Shown: positions 15,268 to 23,949 of the stretch, in pieces
Numbering within the stretch: position 1 is the first letter of the stretch
Layout: every line of letters begins with the position of its first letter
DNA from: JBKJUK01 sp046590705
GTDB lineage: Bacteria > Acidobacteriota > Thermoanaerobaculia > Gp7-AA8
Length of the DNA: 25,050 nt
Assembly (NCBI GenBank): GCA_046590705.1
Contig: JBKJUK010000155.1
Location: forward strand, 1-25,050
Direction: 5' to 3'
Program-made: the position numbers and the translations under genes
Notes under the pieces: generated by a model
Databases searched by the model: none
Told to the model about the DNA's origin: nothing
Seen by the model: the letters and a program-made list of their open reading frames with translations, nothing else

Positions 15268-15409
15268 GTGGAGCACAGGCAATCCTGCCTGTGACGGGAC
15301 CAGCTGACTTCGCTCGGCGATCGCCGATCGCTTTCGCATCGAAGGTTCTTCGTACTTTGTACTTCGAATTTCATCCCCGCCGTCACAGGCAGGATTGCCT
15401 GTGCTCCAC
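15268..15409. repeat. Inverted pair of CACAGGCA-family repeats, copies 2 and 3
   Basis: Two identical 29-base units face each other at 15268-15296 and 15381-15409, with 84 bases between. Together they could form a long cruciform or hairpin. Each also contains its own 8-bp stem (CACAGGCA/TGCCTGTG). The pair lies between otsB and addB in a gap of 294 bases that holds no gene. The bases between the arms include GGCGATCGCCGATCGC (15317-15332) and a heptad repeat. Confidence 0.85.
15349..15376. repeat. Heptad tandem repeat between otsB and addB
   Basis: Four units of seven: TTCGTAC, TTTGTAC, TTCGAAT, TTCATCC. It ends five bases before copy 3 of the CACAGGCA repeat. Confidence 0.55.
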
Positions 15410-15430
15410 TGTCTTCTTTCTTACTTCATC

Positions 15431-15458
15431 GTTCTGAGTTCTGCGTTCTGCGTTCATC
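15431..15458 (+). repeat. Heptad tandem repeat touching the addB start codon
   Basis: Four units of seven, GTTCTGA, GTTCTGC, GTTCTGC, GTTCATC, run exactly up to the ATG at 15459. They occupy the place where a ribosome-binding site would be, and none is present. The GTTCTGC unit is a rotation of the unit upstream of xth. Confidence 0.7.
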
Positions 15459-18400
15459 ATGAAGTCACTCGGGTTACGATGCTCTCACGTGATTCCAGGT
15501 ACCCTCATCGAGCAGCTTGCGGCGCTTTGCGGGAGTAATGTTCTTGGCGAGAAGATCGTCATTGCTCCTTCGCTTGCGATCGGACATCAGATCGGGGACG
15601 CGCTGGCACAGAGCGGGACTTCGTGGGTGAATCTTCGCTTCGAATCGATTCGTACTCTGGTCGACGCTGTAATCGGCTTCGATATCGCGGAGAAAGGGTT
15701 GCGCGTGGCGTCGCGTGCGCAGGCACTTGCACTGCTCGAATCTGCCTGCGATCGTGCTCTGGCGCCAGACTCTTACTTTACGGAGCTTGCCGATCGCCCC
15801 GGTCTGCATCGCGCCATTCAACGTTCGCTCGATGATCTTCGACTGGCAGGCGCACACCTCGGCGGGATCGACGTCTCGGCATTCGAGGATCGGCGGAAGG
15901 CGAAGGATCTGGCCGCAATTCTGTCGGCGTACGAAACGGCCATGACCAGCGAACGCTACCTCGACTCCGCCGCCGTTCTTTTGCGCGCTGTCCGTAAACT
16001 TGAAGGCGGCGCAGCATCACCATGGCCGGGCAATACCACCTGGATTCTGCTCGATGAGGTTGAACTCTCCTCCGAGGAGGAAGGGTTCCTGTCTCTTGCT
16101 TCAGAGGGTCGGCTGGTTCGACTGAAAACAGACGCAAAGGGTTTCATGCTCGAACCGGAGAACGTCAGGTTCATCCGCGCCGCGGGCGAGGAGAATGAGA
16201 TTCGAGCTGCCTTCCGCGCGCTGCTGTCCGGCAACCATCCCTTCGACTCCGCTGAAATCATTTACTCGCGACGTGAAGCGTATCTTCCTCTGGTCTACGA
16301 ACTCGCCGCCGAGCATGCCATTCCCTGTACATTCGCTGAAGGGATCGCGGCGCCATACACGACGCCTGGTCAGGCTTGTTTAGCTTTTCTGCGATGGGTC
16401 GGGAGCGACTGGGATGCGCGTGTGCTGCAACAGGCGGCGAAGGGTGGCGCGCTCATCCTTCCAGAAACGCTCGATGAAAACGGCGGCGCGAAACGTCTGT
16501 CGCCGACCGCGTTCTCACGCGTTCTTCGAAATGCGGCGATCGGCTGGGGACGCGAGCGGTACCTGACTCGCCTCGATGCCTGGATGAAGGAGCGGACACT
16601 CGCCCTCACCGATGTGGTACAGAATCGCGATCAAACGGAGAGAGACTTGCGGGAAGCCGCGAGTACTCGCACGTTCTGCTCACAACTGTTGTCAAGCTCG
16701 GCTTTGCTCGTTACAGATGAGAATCCTCGAGATCTCGATACGACTGCGCTGGCGAACGCCTGCGTTTCCTTTCTTGGAAAGTTCGTAGCAGTTCGCAGCG
16801 AAATCGACGGGATGGCTCAGAGCGGCTTGCGGCGGTTGTTTGAAGAGCTTGCCGATCTTCCCTCGAACATCGTGCCGCGACTCGAGGCGACGGAGCGACT
16901 CGCCGATGCAGTGCGTCATCTGCATGTTTCGGCAAGTAATCCGCGTCCTGGACATCTCCACGTGGCACCACTCCGCGCCGGTGGATGGTCGGGCCGTCCA
17001 ATCGCGTTCATCACCGGCCTCGATGACACGAAGTACCCAGGAGCCGGACTGCAGGATCCGATTCTGCTGGACTCCGAACGGGGAGCCATCAATCGGTTGA
17101 TCGGCCCGCGACATCTGCAGATGCGAGGCGAGGCACCGCAGCGGATGACCGCAGCATTCGAACAGTTACTGCAGCGGCTGGAGAAAGCGCGAAGACTATT
17201 CATTTCGTTCCCGATGCTCGATCTCGTCGAAGGACGTGAACTTTATCCGGCCAGCGCTGTCCTGGAGGTGTTCAGGCGCGTGCACGCGCGATCCGAAGCG
17301 ACGTTCGAAGATGTCGTCGACTCCGCCGGGAAGGTTTCCGGGTTCGTTGATCAGACGGTTCAGCTCAGCGCTGCGGAGTGGTGGCTTGCTCGTGCGGCGG
17401 ACGGCGTGGTGCCTGCTGCCGCGGTGCATGATGCCTACCCGATGTTGAGAGGAGGCGCCGAGGCGATGGCAGCGCGTGAGAGCAACGAGCTGACCAGGTG
17501 GGACGGGATGATCTCGGCACCGCCGGAGGAAGTCGATCCGCGGTCCACCGGCCGGATTTATTCGGCATCGCAACTCGAGAAGATGGCCAGCTGTCCGATT
17601 GGCTATTTTTTCGAGCGACATCTTCATATAAGGCCGCTCGATGAATTGCAGCGCGACCCTGACATCTGGCTGAATGCGATGAATTTCGGAACGCTGTTTC
17701 ATCGCGTGGCCGAACGCTTCATGAAAGAGATTTGCGTCGGTGAGGCCACACCATCTGCGAGGCACAGGGAACGTCTCGACGAGATTGCTGACGAGGAGTT
17801 GCAGTCCTGGCGCGAACTGGTACCGCCGCCCAATGAAGGGGCGTTCTCCCGGCGGCGTGACGATCTTGCCGACACTCTCGAGATTTTCCTTCAGGGCGAG
17901 ATCGATTGCGGAAGCACGCGTGGAAAGTACTTCGAGGCGCGATTCGGGTTCACGGCCGAAGCAGGTGACGGGATCGCCATGCCAGACCCCCTCCTCCTCA
18001 ACCTGGGCAATGGCCGCTCGATCGCAGTGCGAGGGAGCATCGATCGCGTCGACTACGATGAAGCCTCGGGACTCTGGAACATCTGGGACTACAAGACCGG
18101 CAGCAAGTTTCAGTACATGTCGAATGACCGTCTGGCGCGCGGTACGAAAATTCAGCATGCAATCTATGCGAAGGCACTCTGCGCGATGCTGCAGCGCCGT
18201 GGTGTCGTGGCAAAGGTAGGGGCGAGTGGTTACTACTTTCCGACGCCGAAGGCACGTGGATTTCGTCAGGCACGTGCCTGTGACGAAGGCGAGTTGGAGT
18301 ACGCTTTGAATCTGCTGTTCGATGTCGTCGGCGCCGGCTTTTTCCCGCACGTGCCGGTGGATGTATGCAAGTTCTGCGATTACGAGGCTGTGAGCGGGAA

Positions 18401-18497
18401 CCGGACAACAGCCGCCGCTCAGATGACCCGCAAATTTGCAGCGAACGCAGCTCATCCGGCCGTGAAGGCGTGGCTGGCGCTACAGGAGATCAGATGA
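15459..18497 (+). CDS. addB: AddB-like helicase-nuclease subunit, 1012 aa
   Basis: AddB pairs with AddA to unwind and trim broken DNA ends before RecA loading. The N-terminal half is an inactive helicase-like fold; no GxGKT Walker A motif is seen (the expected place reads VIAPSLAIGHQIG). The C-terminal nuclease shows GSIDRVDYDE and WDYKTG (PD-(D/E)XK) and the start of the iron-sulfur staple, Cys712 in MASCPIGYFFE. The other ligands fall in VCKFCDYEAVSG: Cys970 and Cys973 are present, but the fourth ligand place is Ser979 (AGC, one base from TGC). The length is shorter than B. subtilis AddB. ATG 15459 follows heptad repeats and lacks a ribosome-binding site; GTG 15489 is an alternative start. 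addA overlaps it by 4 bases. Confidence 0.88.
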   Translation: MKSLGLRCSHVIPGTLIEQLAALCGSNVLGEKIVIAPSLAIGHQIGDALAQSGTSWVNLRFESIRTLVDAVIGFDIAEKGLRVASRAQALALLESACDRALAPDSYFTELADRPGLHRAIQRSLDDLRLAGAHLGGIDVSAFEDRRKAKDLAAILSAYETAMTSERYLDSAAVLLRAVRKLEGGAASPWPGNTTWILLDEVELSSEEEGFLSLASEGRLVRLKTDAKGFMLEPENVRFIRAAGEENEIRAAFRALLSGNHPFDSAEIIYSRREAYLPLVYELAAEHAIPCTFAEGIAAPYTTPGQACLAFLRWVGSDWDARVLQQAAKGGALILPETLDENGGAKRLSPTAFSRVLRNAAIGWGRERYLTRLDAWMKERTLALTDVVQNRDQTERDLREAASTRTFCSQLLSSSALLVTDENPRDLDTTALANACVSFLGKFVAVRSEIDGMAQSGLRRLFEELADLPSNIVPRLEATERLADAVRHLHVSASNPRPGHLHVAPLRAGGWSGRPIAFITGLDDTKYPGAGLQDPILLDSERGAINRLIGPRHLQMRGEAPQRMTAAFEQLLQRLEKARRLFISFPMLDLVEGRELYPASAVLEVFRRVHARSEATFEDVVDSAGKVSGFVDQTVQLSAAEWWLARAADGVVPAAAVHDAYPMLRGGAEAMAARESNELTRWDGMISAPPEEVDPRSTGRIYSASQLEKMASCPIGYFFERHLHIRPLDELQRDPDIWLNAMNFGTLFHRVAERFMKEICVGEATPSARHRERLDEIADEELQSWRELVPPPNEGAFSRRRDDLADTLEIFLQGEIDCGSTRGKYFEARFGFTAEAGDGIAMPDPLLLNLGNGRSIAVRGSIDRVDYDEASGLWNIWDYKTGSKFQYMSNDRLARGTKIQHAIYAKALCAMLQRRGVVAKVGASGYYFPTPKARGFRQARACDEGELEYALNLLFDVVGAGFFPHVPVDVCKFCDYEAVSGNRTTAAAQMTRKFAANAAHPAVKAWLALQEIR

Positions 18498-21400
18498 GCG
18501 GTTCTGCATCACGACCGCTCGCTGACGCTGCGGCGCGCGCTGCCATCCGGACGAATCTCGATGTGACCATGATGGTCGAGGCGGCCGCAGGAACGGGTAA
18601 GACCACCATTCTGGTCGACCGGATGATCGGTCTGGTCAGGAGCGGGCGATGCGGCGTGAACACTCTGGCCGCGATCACTTTTACGGTCAAGGCAGCGTCG
18701 CATCTGCGCAACCGATTTCGAGAGCAACTTCAGAAGGCGCTCACCACCAGCGACGGCCAGGAACGACAGCGTATCAGCGACGCCTTAGGGCAGATCGAAC
18801 GCTGTTTCATCGGAACGACACATGCGTTCTGTGCGCGTCTACTGCGCGAGCGTCCGATCGAGGCTTCCGTCGATCCGGAGTTTACGGAAGTGGAAGCGAG
18901 CGAAGCACGAGTGCTGACGAACCGCTTCTATGAGGCCTTCATCGAGCGGGCGGTGGCGAGGGGAGATGAGCATCTAACTCGCTTACGGACCGCCGACATT
19001 TCCATCGAGAAGATGAAGGATTCATTCCGCACCCTCACCGGCTTCCCCGATGTGCGAATGCATTTCGATGAGGCTCCGCAGCCTGATCTCGACGGCGCTT
19101 TCATGGCTTTGAACTCTTTTCTCGACGAGATCAAACCTGAGTTACCGACGGATCTGATGCGCGTCAAACAGGACGGCTTCGAAGAACTGATGCGGAAGCT
19201 GCTGCGGCATCGCGGGGGTCGCGACTTTGACGACGTGCGCTCGAAACTGCAATTGCTGGAAGATGCCAATCACAAGAGCATCAAGCCGACGCAGAGGAAC
19301 TGGAGCGACACCGCGGACGGAAAGCTTCGCATCAAGCAGACCGGCCTTGCATATGTGACGCTGGTGACCGGCACGATCGCGCCGGCGTTGATTCAGTGGC
19401 GCGAGTACGTCCATGGTCTGGTACTTCAGTTTCTGCAGCCGGGCGTTGTGGAGTTCGCGCAGGAGCGACGGCGCAATGGCACCCTGACCTTTGAGGATCT
19501 GCTGCTTCATGCGCGGGATTTACTCCGGGACCACGCCACTGTGCGTCGTTACTTCCAGAAGCGATTCACGCATCTACTGGTGGATGAGTTTCAGGACACG
19601 GATCCGCTTCAGGCGGAGGTGATGTTCTATCTGACCGGCGAAGATGTGGAAGAGCTTCGCTGGAAAGAACTGCGGCCCAGACGCGGATCATTGTTCGTGG
19701 TCGGCGATCCGAAGCAGTCCATCTATCGCTTCCGCCGTGCAGATATCAGCACGTATCTCGAAGTGCGCGAGCGGATCGTAGAGAGCGGTGGCGAGTTGCT
19801 GCAACTCTCCACGAACTTTCGTTCCTTCCCGTCGATCTGCAGCTGGGTCAACCGCAACTTCTCGGTGATGTTCAGTCCCGATGATGTCTCGCTGAGCCGA
19901 CAGGCAGCGCATGTCGATCTCCATGCCCATCGATCGGAAGGCGCGATGGCGGGAGTGTTCCGCCTGGAGACGCCCGCTCAAGTGGTCGGTGGAGTGGCTC
20001 AGGCGGAAGCTGAATCGCTGACTCGATGGATCAGGGATGCCGTGCATGGCGGAACGCAGATCGAAACCGAGCGCGGAACGCGTGCACTCAGGTGGGGCGA
20101 CATTCTGCTGGTGAGCTGGGGCAAGAGCAATATCGGGCGCTATGCGCGCGCGCTCGAGGCTGCGGGAATCCCGTACGAGGTGACAGGGGGCAAGTCCTTT
20201 TCCGCCTCAGAAGAACTTCGAACGCTCTTGCCGCTTCTTCGTTGCCTGCTCGATTCTGAAGACTCGATTTCGGTCGCTGCGTTTTTGCGAGGACCGCTGT
20301 GTGGGATCGACGACCAGGCTCTCTACGAATTTGCCCGAGCCGGCGGACGCTTCACCGTTTACGTGAAAGTGCCCGAAGTCTCTGACACTCGACTGAAGCA
20401 GGCATTCGATCTTCTTCGCAGCTCTTCGTCGGAGGCGCAGAAGCTCCCGCCTGCGGCGGCGCTGGCAAGGCTGTTCGATCGCATAGGCGTCTTCGCCTCC
20501 GCATCGGCGCAACTGCAGAGCGGTACTCGTGGGGGCAATCTGCTGTACGCACTCTCACGAGCCCGGAAGTTGTCAGCGCAGGGAGGCTCGCTGGCGGAGG
20601 TCGTCGAGCAGATCGAGACGTTGCTCGAGCCGGCCAGTGAGATCGAAGAGATGGACGTCGATCCTGTTCGCGCCGATGCTGTGCGGCTGATGAATCTGCA
20701 TCAGGTGAAAGGACTGGAAGCACCGGTGGTGTTCCTCATTGATCCGCGCGACATCTTTCGACATCCGGTGGAGTCGTTCATCGATCGAAGTGGGACTGAG
20801 TCGATCGGCTACTTTGGCCTGTTCGAAGATTCAAAGTTTTCTCGTCGTGCCATGGCCTTGCCGCGCGGTTGGGCAGCTCTCGAGTCACGCGAAACCTCGT
20901 TCAAGCTCGCCGAAGAGAAACGTGCGCTCTACGTCGCGGCCACGCGCGCGCAGAACATGCTCATCCTTGGCATACGTCGCAGCGCGTGGCGAGACGAAGG
21001 TGCCTGGAGTCAGTATGTCGATCGACCTGCCGACTCGATTCCGATGCTTCCTGAAGTGTCCGCGCAGGGCCAGTTGCGGTTTCCACACACTATTGATTTC
21101 AGTCCGGTTTCTGCTCTCCTCGCCGAGTCGTACGAGCGCGGACGTGACTCGTCCTACTCAGTGCTTCCGATCACGAAGCTGGTCAAAGGCAATCATGCCG
21201 AACTGCTGCGGAGCGAAGAGGGACTGGGGCGAGGAACTTCGTGGGGCAGGGTCATGCATCGTCTGCTCGAGGCGATTCTTCGAAGGCCTTCGCTCGACGT
21301 GGAACTGTACGCGCGGAATCTGCTGAAGGACGAAGAACGCGATGCGGCGGAAGTTGGTGATGTGCTGCAGCTGATCGCGGCGGTCCGCCGCTCTCCAGTG

Positions 21401-21715
21401 TGGAGTCGCGTGCTCGAGTCTGAGGAACGTTACGTCGAGGTGCCGTTCGCCATCACGGTCGATTCCGCTGAGTTTGGCCTGGACGGGCCGGCCAGGACCT
21501 TACTGCATGGCGCGATCGATCTGGTGTTCCGCGAGTCGGATGAATGGTTCGTGGTCGACTACAAGTCGGACTCCACGGCGGGTCGTCTCGAGTCGCTGGT
21601 CGAGTATTACAAGCCGCAGGTTGAACATTACGCACGCTTCTGGCAGCAGCTCACGACGCAGAGAACCAGCGCAGGTCTGTTCTTCGTGGACTCGGGAGAG
21701 ATGGTCTGGGTTTGA
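18494..21715 (+). CDS. addA: AddA-like helicase-nuclease, 1073 aa
   Basis: AddA is the UvrD-family motor of the AddAB complex and carries one of its two nuclease sites. All helicase motifs are present: Walker A AAGTGKTT (Gly33-Thr37), TLAAITFTVKAA (motif Ia), VDEFQDTDPLQAE with Asp364-Glu365 (motif II), VVGDPKQSIYRFRRAD (III), LSTNFRS (IV), NLHQVKGLEAPVVFLI (V) and ALYVAATRAQNMLIL (VI). The C-terminal nuclease domain shows GAIDLVFRES, VVDYKSD (Asp1022, Lys1024) and the QVEHYARFW helix of the RecB-nuclease type. The ATG overlaps the addB stop as ATGA, so the two are co-translated; a start further upstream would run 129 bases into addB and is unlikely. Length is close to the normal 1,150-1,250 but on the short side. 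Confidence 0.93.
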   Translation: MSGSASRPLADAAARAAIRTNLDVTMMVEAAAGTGKTTILVDRMIGLVRSGRCGVNTLAAITFTVKAASHLRNRFREQLQKALTTSDGQERQRISDALGQIERCFIGTTHAFCARLLRERPIEASVDPEFTEVEASEARVLTNRFYEAFIERAVARGDEHLTRLRTADISIEKMKDSFRTLTGFPDVRMHFDEAPQPDLDGAFMALNSFLDEIKPELPTDLMRVKQDGFEELMRKLLRHRGGRDFDDVRSKLQLLEDANHKSIKPTQRNWSDTADGKLRIKQTGLAYVTLVTGTIAPALIQWREYVHGLVLQFLQPGVVEFAQERRRNGTLTFEDLLLHARDLLRDHATVRRYFQKRFTHLLVDEFQDTDPLQAEVMFYLTGEDVEELRWKELRPRRGSLFVVGDPKQSIYRFRRADISTYLEVRERIVESGGELLQLSTNFRSFPSICSWVNRNFSVMFSPDDVSLSRQAAHVDLHAHRSEGAMAGVFRLETPAQVVGGVAQAEAESLTRWIRDAVHGGTQIETERGTRALRWGDILLVSWGKSNIGRYARALEAAGIPYEVTGGKSFSASEELRTLLPLLRCLLDSEDSISVAAFLRGPLCGIDDQALYEFARAGGRFTVYVKVPEVSDTRLKQAFDLLRSSSSEAQKLPPAAALARLFDRIGVFASASAQLQSGTRGGNLLYALSRARKLSAQGGSLAEVVEQIETLLEPASEIEEMDVDPVRADAVRLMNLHQVKGLEAPVVFLIDPRDIFRHPVESFIDRSGTESIGYFGLFEDSKFSRRAMALPRGWAALESRETSFKLAEEKRALYVAATRAQNMLILGIRRSAWRDEGAWSQYVDRPADSIPMLPEVSAQGQLRFPHTIDFSPVSALLAESYERGRDSSYSVLPITKLVKGNHAELLRSEEGLGRGTSWGRVMHRLLEAILRRPSLDVELYARNLLKDEERDAAEVGDVLQLIAAVRRSPVWSRVLESEERYVEVPFAITVDSAEFGLDGPARTLLHGAIDLVFRESDEWFVVDYKSDSTAGRLESLVEYYKPQVEHYARFWQQLTTQRTSAGLFFVDSGEMVWV

Positions 21716-21732
21716 TTTGTGCGCGGGTCGTT

Positions 21733-21881
21733 GTCATCGCGAGCGTGACGGTGGAACGAATGATCTCCGGCGTGTCGCACGATGTAGTTCCCTGCAGTGA
21801 TCATTCGGCTGGCGATTGTTCCATCGTGCGTAACGTGAGGTCCCTTGCCCCTCCCAACCGCCCGCGCATGCTCGGGATGAC
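21733..21881. repeat. Multi-hairpin repeat, variant of the GTCATTCCGA family
   Basis: Outer arms GTCATCGCGAGC (21733-21744) and GCTCGGGATGAC (21870-21881) pair at 11 of 12 positions. Nested inside are GAATGATC/GATCATTC (21758-21765, 21799-21806) and CGCACGATG/CATCGTGCG (21776-21784, 21822-21830), which overlap so that only one could form at a time. A second direct copy of GTCATCGCGAGC lies at 21901-21912. The 266-base gap between the convergent addA and murI ends contains no gene. Confidence 0.6.
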
Positions 21882-21981
21882 AGAAGCAGCGCAGGTCTTA
21901 GTCATCGCGAGCAGGGGCGGGCCTTTGTGAGGAGCGAGTACTTCCCTCTCCCTCGGGGGAGGCCAGCGCACTCTCTCGTTG

Positions 21982-22854
21982 TCAGAAGAGGTCGGGGATG
22001 TGTTTGTAGTTCTGCATCGCCGCGATCGTCGTTGGGGAAATGTCGTTTAGAAACCAGCTGAGGGTTTCCAGTGTGGCAGTCGGGATTTTGTATCGCGTCA
22101 CGAACTCGACTTCGACTGTCGAAGAAGCTGGGGAATCCTGTTGCGGCCCGAAGATGTCATCGACTGCGCACTCGTTCGGATTGACGATCGTCGCCCGTGC
22201 GCCAGCTTCAGCGAACGCTGAGGCGAAGCGATCCTTGCGGTATCCGTAGTGTGTGCAGGCCAGCGCCGCGACGAGGGGCACATCGTTCCGCGGCAACTTT
22301 GACAGTGCGGTGTTGACCCAGACCCGAATCTCCGCCTCAGTCTTCGCACCTTCCCGATCTTCCGAGATGGTGTCGGCGAGTCCTGGGCAGGCCTGGCTGA
22401 TGATGCGTGAAGAGTCGACTCCTCTCTCCGCCAGCATGCGCGGGTACGTGCCGGCGTCGATGGTGGTTTGTGTGCCGAAGATGATGGCCACGCTATCTGC
22501 ACTGGCCTCCAGTTCGCGCAACAGCAACTCGACTCCTGTCGTCACGATTCCTTTGACCGGAATCTGCGCGCGCAGGGCATATGGCGTGTCTGGCAGCAGC
22601 ACTGACAGTGTGTTGCAGGCCACATAGATGAAATCGGGTGCGAAGCGTTCGGTAACATTCCTGAGAAAGCGGTCGAAGGTCTCGATTTTCTCCGCGCGCG
22701 TTTTCATAGTGTTGTAGCCGTAGTCATTTGCGGGAGCGGCGTTGGCAAACGTCAGTCGAACCGGTTCAGAGAATCCACGCTGCCGCACGAATCGTTCGGC
22801 GTAGGCGCAGACCGAAAGTCCGCCAACCCCTGAGTCCGTGATGAGAATGTGCAT
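21982..22854 (-). CDS. murI: Glutamate racemase-like Asp/Glu racemase, 290 aa
   Basis: The cofactor-independent racemase would interconvert L- and D-glutamate, supplying or recycling the D-glutamate of peptidoglycan. Both catalytic cysteines are present: Cys80 in YVACNTLSV and Cys200 in ALACTHYGY. The N-terminal TDSGVGGLSV carries the conserved Asp7 and Ser8. The protein is somewhat longer than the usual 260-270 residues and TDSGVGG replaces the more common FDSGVGG, so it could be a paralogue with a different preferred substrate. AGGAG about 10 bases before ATG 22854 lies within the end of mpaA. Seven bases separate the two genes, so they are probably one operon. Confidence 0.82.
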   Translation of the reverse strand: MHILITDSGVGGLSVCAYAERFVRQRGFSEPVRLTFANAAPANDYGYNTMKTRAEKIETFDRFLRNVTERFAPDFIYVACNTLSVLLPDTPYALRAQIPVKGIVTTGVELLLRELEASADSVAIIFGTQTTIDAGTYPRMLAERGVDSSRIISQACPGLADTISEDREGAKTEAEIRVWVNTALSKLPRNDVPLVAALACTHYGYRKDRFASAFAEAGARATIVNPNECAVDDIFGPQQDSPASSTVEVEFVTRYKIPTATLETLSWFLNDISPTTIAAMQNYKHIPDLF

Positions 22855-22861
22855 CGTCGCG

Positions 22862-23590
22862 CTACTCCTGAGCGAGTACGAACCGGCCTGTCATCAGGTC
22901 GAGAAGAATCGGGACGTGACGATCCTTGAGGTCATACAGAGAGGCGGCCTCGAACTCCCAGGTAACGAGATTCAGCTTCTGCTCGGAGGCCCACGTTCCC
23001 ATCGAGCCAGGCGTCGGATAGCCAATCTCAGTGATCAGAGGAAGTTCGCAGCGGGCTGCGAGTTGCCGCCCGAGGTGTGAGCCGCCGGCGTCGTCGATGC
23101 AGGCCAGTGCGGCGTGAATGCTGACGACCGCACGCGGTTGTAATTTGTCGAGCAGGCGGAGCAGCGCTGAGGTCTCGGGTTCAGAGGCTGCGCGTGCGCC
23201 TGTGGTCAGTGCGATGTCGCGGGCATCGCTCTCACGCGTTTTATGGAAGACTTCATCAGGACTCCAGTTGGAGGTCGGGAAGTTGCGGTTGAGGTCGACT
23301 CCGCGCGCATTACCGCGAGTTCCTCTCAGCATACCGTCAGGATTACCGCAAAGGATCACCGCGCTTTTCAGTTGACCTTCCGGGAGGCAGCGAAGCGCCT
23401 CGGATACGACCACGGTGGTCTCGGCTTCATCACCGTGGATGGCGGCCAGAACGAGAACGTCGACACGTCCGTCATCCGGAAGGTAGACGGTGAGCGGGAT
23501 TCCTTCCAGGGAACTGCCATACGCAGTAGCCGCGTGACGAATGAGTCCGCGATCGCGCCGCTGCACAAGTTGTAGTGTCGTCTCGTCCAT
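22862..23590 (-). CDS. mpaA: MpaA-like murein peptide amidase (M14 zinc peptidase), 242 aa
   Basis: E. coli MpaA cleaves the gamma-D-Glu-diaminopimelate bond in murein peptides during cell-wall recycling in the cytoplasm. The zinc site is clear: His52 and Glu55 in AIHGDE, His159 in VVSIHAAL, and the catalytic Glu212 in TWEFE. The MpaA-type signatures GNPDGMLRGTRGNARGVDLN (82-101) and EIGYPTPGSMGTW (188-200) are both present, and the length equals that of the E. coli protein. There is no signal peptide, as expected for a cytoplasmic recycling enzyme. The start is ATG 23590 with GAGGTGAG just upstream; an in-frame GTG at 23599 would add three residues. It precedes the glutamate-racemase-like gene. 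Together they suggest use of the L-Ala-D-Glu dipeptide and D-glutamate. Confidence 0.87.
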   Translation of the reverse strand: MDETTLQLVQRRDRGLIRHAATAYGSSLEGIPLTVYLPDDGRVDVLVLAAIHGDEAETTVVVSEALRCLPEGQLKSAVILCGNPDGMLRGTRGNARGVDLNRNFPTSNWSPDEVFHKTRESDARDIALTTGARAASEPETSALLRLLDKLQPRAVVSIHAALACIDDAGGSHLGRQLAARCELPLITEIGYPTPGSMGTWASEQKLNLVTWEFEAASLYDLKDRHVPILLDLMTGRFVLAQE

Positions 23591-23667
23591 CTGACTCACC
23601 TCTTGAAGTTTCGTCGGGAATCATACCGTCTGCGATCTGCGAGATGGAGAGCGGATACGTCGAAACC

Positions 23668-23814
23668 GTCATTCCGAAGGAGCACGCCATTCTCGGTGTT
23701 GAGCGCAGATGGCGGAGCGACTGAGGAATCTACGCGAAAGTTACGCGCTCGGAATTCAGCGCGTTCCCTGCGCGTAGATCCCTCGCACCCGCCCACGCCG
23801 CCGCTCGGGATGAC
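23668..23814. repeat. Two-tier inverted repeat element, GTCATTCCGA family, copy 2
   Basis: Outer arms begin GTCATTCCGAAGGAG at 23668 and end CCGCTCGGGATGAC at 23814. Inner arms GAGGAATCTACGCG (23723-23736) and CGCGTAGATCCCTC (23771-23784) pair at 13 of 14 positions. The plan matches the element at 2654-2830. It fills most of the 359-base gap between mpaA and DUF1697, together with the next repeat and a GGGGCGAAGTGCCTTCGCCC hairpin near 23901-23920. Confidence 0.75.
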
Positions 23815-23833
23815 GAGCTAACCCCGCTCAGCG

Positions 23834-23862
23834 CGCCACAGGCAGGATTGCCTGTGCCACAC
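23834..23862 (-). repeat. CACAGGCA-family hairpin repeat, copy 4
   Basis: Inverse orientation relative to copy 1 and slightly diverged (26 of 29 bases match by eye), with the 8-bp stem CACAGGCA/TGCCTGTG intact. The variant ends support an old copy rather than a recent insertion. Confidence 0.8.
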
Positions 23863-23949
23863 AACCTCGATCCGCCACAATGCGATGCAGAACTCGTAGG
23901 GGCGAAGTGCCTTCGCCCGCTCCCCCGGCCGTTTGGGAAACGCCGTTTC

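Noticed and set aside
15268..15409. CACAGGCA pair considered as a CRISPR-like array
   Set aside because: Only two units in opposite orientation with one spacer; CRISPR repeats are direct and regularly spaced, and no cas gene is present.
17196..18455. Long open frame of 419 codons on the minus strand inside addB
   Set aside because: It lies fully inside a gene with clear AddB nuclease motifs and shows no recognisable domain; long antisense frames are common in GC-rich genes.
15459..21715. addAB considered as a phage-defence island
   Set aside because: The genes match a household recombination complex with co-translation overlap; no other defence gene lies beside them.
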